Shown piece after piece: positions 58,624 through 64,000 of a DNA stretch of 64,000 nucleotides. How positions within the stretch are numbered: the stretch's first letter is position 1; each line of letters begins with the position of its first letter. The translations under genes were made by a program, and so were the position numbers. Origin of the DNA: Clitoria ternatea (lineage: Eukaryota; Streptophyta; Magnoliopsida; Fabales; Fabaceae); assembly GCA_037962975.1 (NCBI GenBank), contig CM075673.1:154214667-154278666 (forward strand). Reading direction: 5' to 3'. The notes beneath the pieces were generated by a model, which had not been told where the DNA came from, ran no database searches, and saw only the letters and a list, made by a program, of their open reading frames with translations.

Positions 58624-61199
58624 CATTAGAAAGCCAAGAAGAATAGCGGATCTCCCTTATAAAGCCCTTTCAACAACTCCTCAGTCTGCTCACACGCTGC
58701 CTTCTGCTTCTCCGGTCCTAACCTCCTCTTCTTCTGGACCACCGGCCTCGTCTCAGGGTACACAGCAAGCTTGTGACAACAAAAATTAGGGTCCATCCCA
58801 GGCATGTTTGCTGCTGTCCATGCGAAAAGGTCCTTGAACTCCTGCAGGAGGGCTAACAAGCGTTGCTCCATGGCTGACTCCAGCTTATCATTAATGTGCG
58901 TGACCTTCTCTGGCGAATCCCCTAAGACAACGTCCCTGGAACCACCATCCGGTGTGGGCTTAGAGGGATTGAGAGGGTCAATCTTCAATTCCGCTCTTGG
59001 GTCCAAGTCAATTAGGCTGACAGACCCAGCCACTGTTCCTCCATCGTTGAGCTTCCTCTTCTTGTTGAACGCTTCCATCTTAACCATGTTGAGGCTCAGG
59101 TTATAACAGTACCGAGCCATCTCCTGATCACCGCGGAGAGAGGACACACCGTTGTCCTTATCAATGAATTTGATCAAGAGGTGAGGAGTGGATACAATTG
59201 CTTCCATTGCATTCAGTGTAGGACGGCCTATGATTCCGTTGTACGGAGATTCCACATCAATCACCAGGATTCTTGACTTGACTGTTCTGGCACCAGGCTC
59301 TCATTCGAAAGAAATCAGAGTGTCAAGGTACCCCTTAGTGGGTTGCTTAGCTCCATTAAATGCTGTGAGTTCTTGCGTGTAGGGTTGTAAATCTGCATCA
59401 TTGAAACCCATTCTTTTGAAACAATTATAAAAAATAACATCACAAGAACTTCCCTGATCGACGAGGATCCTCTTAACATCCTTGTTGGCTATGACTGCGA
59501 TGATAACTACTGCATCGTCACCTCCTGGGATTGTTGGGCCAAAATCATCATCAGTGAATGACACCATTGGAGCTGCCACACCATCCCTGAAAGGGCGGTT
59601 ATCTCTGGGTTTGCCCTGGACAGATAAAATCATCCAGTGGTGATTCTTCCGGGCTGTGATTGACGCCCCTCCTCCGGCAAATCCTCCAGCTATCATCTCA
59701 ATCACTTCACGTCTGCCCTGTCTCTGCTGCTGAGGCATGTCGTTCTGTTGAGCTCCTCCAGCAATCACTACTCCCTTCTGCTTTTCAGCTACAGTGAACT
59801 TCCTGACTGGGTTACGTGTATTATCATCCTCATCATCAGGATCTCTGCCCCTTTTTTCCATCCTCTGAGGCTCGTCTACAGATTTCTCCCTGAACAAATA
59901 TTGCTTCAGCTTTCCTTCTCGAATGAGAGTCTCCACTATATTCTTCAACGCCTTGCACTCATCAGTATTGTGACCCGTCTGTTCATGGAAAGTGCAATAC
60001 TTACGTGGGTTACCACCCCTCTTGACTGGGAGAGGCTTTCTGATTCCAAAAACATTAAGTGTTGGCCAGCCAACCTCCCTCATGATTTGGGAGTGCCTGG
60101 TATTTAGAGGAGCATAATTATTGAACGATAAGATGCGCCTATCTCGTTGATGAGGACGAACGTTTGCAAAATCCTCTCTAAAGGCGTGTTTCTCAGGTCT
60201 CGCCTTCTCCTTCTCCCGCCGTGGTTGCTGGGAGGGTGCAGAAGGCTTCATTCTGGCTGCTGTTGCCTCTAGATGCATCTCTATGCCAACATATTTGGAA
60301 GCCTTCCTTCGAAACTCCTCGAAGGTCGTTGGGGGGCTCTTTACCAAAGATAGGGCAAAGGCAGAACCTGGTTGTAAGGCTTCCACCACAATATGGAGTT
60401 GTATGGCGTCCGTGAGGCTCGGGACTAAAGCTGCTTCCTTATAAAACCTTTTCAAGAACTCCTTAAGAGTTTCAGTCTCTGCTTGCCTTATCTGTGCCAA
60501 AGTGTGAGAAGTCCTTGGGATGTCCCTGGAGATGACAAAATGGCTTTCAAATGCAGCTGCCATTTCTTCCCAAGAATCTATGGATCCTGAGGGTAAGCTC
60601 TTGAACCAGCTGAGAGCCTCCTCCATCAGTGTTCTCGGGAACATCCTGTACATAACGTCTTCATCAGCTCCCAAATACATAGCTTCATACACATAAGCAT
60701 CCAAGTGCTTAGTAGGGTCAGTTTCTCCATTGTACTTCCCGATCGACAGTGGCTGAGTCGTTTGCAGATGCTTCGGGATGACAATGCTCATCAACCTCCT
60801 TGAGAAAGGAACACTGAATCTATAACTCCCAGAAGTTACCACTGTCTGCTCTCTTCTTCTAGTACTGACTCTATCACCAGAGTCTTGAGTCTGCTCTCTT
60901 TCCTCATACGTGGGGATCTTCGAATACTGGAGGGTTGTAGATCTATCCCTCGCTGATGCATGGCGAGCCTCCTCTGCATGGGACGCTACTCTGTCCCCGA
61001 CTCCTCTCTTCTCCTACTTCAACTCTATCAGCTCCTCCCTCAGTTTCCTGATAACCTCATCACGAGGATCAGGTGTTGGCACTTGCATCATTCTTCGGGT
61101 ATTGGTAACAGGAGACTCAAAGACAAGTCTCCTTCTAGCCTGTTGGTGGGCCACATCCTCCACATGACCATCAACGAAATCTCGTCCATCACCTTCCAT
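58624..61199 (-). pseudogene. Tat gag-protease (and start of pol)
   Basis: The first ATG at 61199 opens MEGDGRDFVDGHVED, only 62 bp inside the 5' LTR. A TAG at 61014-61016 interrupts, after which one frame is open down to a TGA at 59301-59303. Gag features are FSVPFSRRLMSIVIPKHLQ, DPTKHLDAYVYEAMYLGAD, LSWFKSLPSGSIDSW and a zinc-knuckle variant CTFHEQTGHNTDEC. The protease active site is LVDQGSSCDVIF. After the TGA the same frame goes on (59264-58626: YNGIIGRPTLNAME, RRLGPEKQKAACEQTEELL). It then loses frame near 58665, just before the RT. So gag, protease and pol lie in one frame apart from damage. Confidence 0.88.
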
Positions 61200-61239
61200 T
61201 GTGACAACCAAACTTCTATGAAAATGGGAATAACTCTAA

Positions 61240-61260
61240 CGAGTCCCACCGGGCGTGCCA
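61240..61260 (-). other. Primer-binding site of the Tat element
   Basis: Directly inside the 5' LTR the + strand reads CGAGTCCCACCGGGCGTGCCA, like a tRNA 3' end with T-arm (CGAGTCCCAC), acceptor stem and CCA. The - strand copy is therefore complementary to such a tRNA. Which tRNA it is was not identified. Confidence 0.7.
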
Positions 61261-61261
61261 A

Positions 61262-62061
61262 TGAACTGGTCTGGACCGGGGTCTAGGATCCGGTATGGGA
61301 CCAGCCACAAGAATATGGGTGTTTTAAGGTTTGCACACCGGTACTGAGAGTATCCGGTGTAGTAATCCGGCCTCTCAGTGGGAGAGACCGGTCTTGTTGT
61401 CCTGGAGATCCTTCACACCAACGTTTCGCGTTGAAGGGGGGTGAAAGGTGGTGCCACCTGCGAAGATTCTCCGACGCTCAAGTTAGAAGAGTGTAAGAAC
61501 TCAATGAATGCTCAAGCGATACAATAGTAAAGAGTGAGTAAGGACAACGTCACCTTGCATGTGTGCAGAAATGAGCTATTTATAGTTGAACGTAAGAAAT
61601 GAGTCGTTGGATACAGGTGGGACCCTTAGTTCTGATAGCGTGTGAATTGTGTCAATCAAGGTGGCTCAACACTCAGAATGTGTCATGAGGGTAGGTCAAT
61701 TACCAGTGTACGATCCTATGGGAAGGATGGAGGATAATCACCTTTCCGCATAATCCGCTGACACATGTACTTGCTCTCTGAGGCCATTGACGTGACATAT
61801 TTTGCTACATAGAGTGTCTTCGCTGATAAGTTATTAAGAACTCTTATCTTGCTGTGACTGGGAGACTAACGGCTATATAGACGTTCAATGAGAACGAACG
61901 ATCATCCGTTGTGGAGAAAGCAAGTGGAACGGCTGATGTGGTAAGAGTGGAACGAGGGATATCGGATATCCGATGTGGCGCTGCTGGGCCATGACACCGG
62001 TTCTCCTTATATGAGATCGTCCTGACGTCATGACATTGGGGCCGGTATCCAGACCGGATCA
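61262..62061 (-). repeat. 5' LTR of the Tat-type element (800 bp)
   Basis: The partner of 50295-51094. A TATA box, CTATAAATAG on the - strand, lies at 61576-61585. On this strand it drives gag-pol transcription. Confidence 0.95.
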
Positions 62062-62066
62062 ACCCC

Positions 62067-64000
62067 AATAAAGATTGATATCCCTGCAGAACTATCTAAA
62101 ATTACAAATGAGTCTAAAGCCAAAATAAAACGTGGCAGATCTGTTGGTTCTAAAGATAAAAATCGTCGAAGAAGAAAAGTAAATAAAGAAGATGGTCGAA
62201 TCGAGATATAAACACTCTAGTAGAGTCTCCTGGCATAATCAAGGTTTCAAATTCAGAAGAAACCAAGGTACTTGAAATTGATAAAAATAAAGAGATCTTA
62301 ATAAATTATGTTAAGAATGGAATACAATGGAATCGATAAAAGGTCGATGTTGATGAAATTTTTACATTCAAAGTAGCTCTTGATATCATAAGTGATGATA
62401 AGAATCATGAGCCAAAATCTATTAAAGAATGTGCATAAAGAAATGATTGGCCAAAATGGAAAGATGCAATGTAAGAAGAGTTAAACTCACTTGCAAAACA
62501 AAAATTTTTTGGACTTGTAGTCCAAACACCCAAAGGTGTAAAACCAGTTGGATACAACTGGGTCTTTACGAGAAAAAGAAATGAAAATGGTGAAATCGTG
62601 CGATATAAGGCCTTTTTGCACAAGGTTTCTCACAAAGACCTGATATTGATTTCGAGGAAACATATTCACTAGTCATGGATGCAACTACTTTCTGATACTT
62701 AATAAGTTTGGCTATCCGTGAAAGGCTTGACTTACACCTTATGGATGTTGTTGCAGCATATTTATATGGCTCACTTGAAAATGACATCTATATGAAACTC
62801 CCCAAAAGATTTAATTTTCCCGAAGCATATAAAACAAATCCTCGAGAAAATTATTCAATTAAATTGAATAAATCTCTTTACGAACTAAAATAATCTGGAC
62901 GTGTGTGGTACAACTGTCTCAGTGAATATTTGTTGAAAGAAGGGTATAAAAATGACCCAATTTGTCTATGTGTTTTTAAGAAGAGATTCGGAAAAGACTT
63001 TGTTATAATTGTTATTTATGTAGATGATTTAAACATCATCGGAACTCCTGAAGAGCTCTCAAAGGCTGTAAACTGCTTAAAAAAGGAATTCGAGATGAAA
63101 GACTTGGGAAAAACAAAGTTTTGTCTCAGGTTACAATTAGAATATTTAAAGGAAGAAATTTTAATGCATTAAAAGACTTATACAGAAAAGGTGCTAAAAC
63201 GATTCTATATGGATGAATCACACCTATTGAGCAGTCCAATGGTTGTAAGGTCACTTGAAGTGAACAAAGATCCTTTTCAACCTCAAGAGAAAAATGAAGA
63301 ACTACTTGGTCCTGAAATACCATATCTCAGTGCAATTGGTGCACTAATGTATCTTGCTAGTCATACACGACCTGATATATCATTTGATGTCAATTTGTTA
63401 GCAAGACACTGTTCTTTACCCATAAAAAGGCATTGGAATCGGATTAAACACATATTCCACTATCTTAGAGGTACAATGGATATGGGTTTATTTTTCCCAT
63501 ATGTATTTAAGGAAAACCTAATTGGTTATGCAGATGTGGGGTATTTGTCTGATCCTCATAATGGTCGATCACAAACAGGATATTTGTTCACATATGGTGG
63601 TACAACAATTTCATGGAGGTCCATAAAGCAAACGATCACAGCAACATCATCTAACATGCTGAAATTCTAGCATTACATGAAGCAAGTTGAGAATGTGTTT
63701 GGTTGAGATCTATGATTCAACATATTCAAGAAACTTGTGGCTTGCACGTTGGAAAATTACCACCAACAATCTTATGTGAAGATAATGCAACTTGTATTTC
63801 TCATTTAAAGGAGGGTTATATTAAAGGAGACAGAACAAAACATATTTAACTAAAATTCTTCTTTACTCATGATCTCATAAAGAATGATGAAATAAATGTC
63901 CAGCAAGTTCGATCATGTGAAAATTTAGCAGATATTTTTACAAAATCATTGCCAACCAAAGTCTTCGAGCAACTAGTATAGAAGATTGGTATAACATTCT
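62067..64000 (+). pseudogene. Copia reverse transcriptase and RNase H, right part
   Basis: It continues the linker (IKIDIPAELSKIT, KRGRSVGSKDKN), then the RT with many stops: PVGYNWVFTRKRNENGEIVRYKA, HLMDVVAAYLYGSLENDIYM and SLYELK. The catalytic box VIYVDDLNIIG is at about 63010-63045. RPDISFDVNLLAR and HWNRIKHIFHYLRGT are near 63370-63480. The RNase H part (ADVGYLSDPHNGRSQTGY, SWRSIKQTITATSS, CEDNATCISH, RSCENLADIFTKSLPT) reaches the right edge. It is not functional. Confidence 0.85.

Larger units (their letters stand above)
50295..62061 (-). mobile_element. Full-length Ty3/gypsy retrotransposon of Tat/Ogre type, 11,767 bp
   Basis: Two 800-bp LTRs (50295-51094 and 61262-62061) bound the element. 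Target duplications are ACCCT (50290-50294) and ACCCC (62062-62066), the left one with a C-to-T change; the interrupted copia frame is consistent with ACCCC as the original. On the - strand the order is primer-binding site, gag, protease, RT, RNase H, a second RNase H-like domain, integrase, a long non-coding stretch with tandem repeats, a gene on the opposite strand, a polypurine tract and the 3' LTR. Two RNase H domains and an extra ORF after pol are known features of the Tat/Ogre lineage. LTRs differ at about seven sites, all transitions, so insertion is recent. Stops and frameshifts make this copy non-autonomous. Confidence 0.95.
45351..64000 (+). mobile_element. Ty1/copia retrotransposon, decayed, carrying two nested Ty3/gypsy insertions; runs off the right edge
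   Basis: The + strand pieces follow copia order: gag, protease, integrase, reverse transcriptase, RNase H. The 803-bp solo LTR at 49125-49927 and the 11,767-bp element at 50295-62061 interrupt it. With these and their 5-bp duplications removed, about 6.1 kb of copia sequence remains in the window, a normal length for a near-complete element. Coding continuity across both insertions is visible: integrase SAVYVP continues as ISPP, and the linker AVNT continues as IKIDIPAE. Many stops and frameshifts show it is dead and older than its guests. The 3' LTR is outside the window. Confidence 0.88.

Noticed and set aside
61240..61260. Possible tRNA gene 3' end
   Set aside because: Only the T-arm and acceptor part is present, directly against an LTR. 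It is a primer-binding site, not a tRNA gene.

Overview
The window is nuclear DNA of a flowering plant (a eudicot, most likely a legume). It is AT-rich, its genes have many short GT-AG introns, and most of its length is transposable-element debris. The legume guess rests on the general look of the repeats, for example the GTAATCGATTAC palindrome inside one LTR, and is an inference. Only three intact host genes are supported: two serine carboxypeptidase-like (SCPL) paralogs on the + strand at 14656-17980 and 27215-29851, with nine of ten exon lengths identical, and a complete gene for the beta subunit of translation initiation factor eIF2 at about 40490-44502 (+).

Layout. 1-4630: AT-rich sequence, a LINE-type reverse transcriptase/RNase H remnant on the - strand (about 1444-2640), a hAT-like end with a terminal-exon fragment (about 2625-3576), and a solo Ty3/gypsy LTR with perfect GCATA target duplications (3860-4622). 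4630-10502: AT-rich repeat DNA with microsatellites; two places end in GGATGTTACA, the terminus of a long-LTR family. 10503-12940: remnant of a CACTA (En/Spm) transposon with a Ulp1-type protease exon pair, palindromic subterminal repeats and a CACTAGTG end. 13746-14115: a MITE-like element. 14560-17980: SCPL gene 1. 18105-21260: a gag-only LTR element carrying a nested 1.2 kb LTR. 21277-25517: a 4.2 kb solo LTR with ATAAT target duplications and its own nested 1.0 kb hAT-like insertion. 27156-29851: SCPL gene 2. 29930-31280: an antisense copy of the same 1.2 kb LTR family. 31611-33830: a second, truncated copy of the long-LTR family. 34691-36544: a 1.85 kb solo LTR of SIRE type. 36899-38232: a large inverted repeat with arms of about 540-556 bp. 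38890-39200: a small GC-rich island. 40490-44502: the eIF2-beta gene.

45351-64000: a decayed Ty1/copia element on the + strand, running off the right edge. It was hit twice by one Ty3/gypsy family: a solo LTR in + orientation (49125-49927, perfect GTTCC duplications) and a full-length 11,767-bp element in - orientation (50295-62061) with two 800-bp LTRs that differ at only about seven sites. The full element has gag, protease, reverse transcriptase, RNase H, a second RNase H-like domain and integrase, an order typical of the Tat/Ogre lineage. Between its pol and 3' LTR it also carries a gene on the opposite strand with its own TATA box, an in-frame 93-bp intron and a polyadenylation signal. 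This antisense gene is the least ordinary thing in the window. Most breaks in the element are C-to-T type nonsense changes, so it looks young but is being lost through cytosine deamination.

The host genes are unrelated in function: the SCPL pair encodes probably secreted or vacuolar proteases or acyltransferase-like hydrolases, and eIF2-beta is a cytosolic translation factor. They share the locus only by position.
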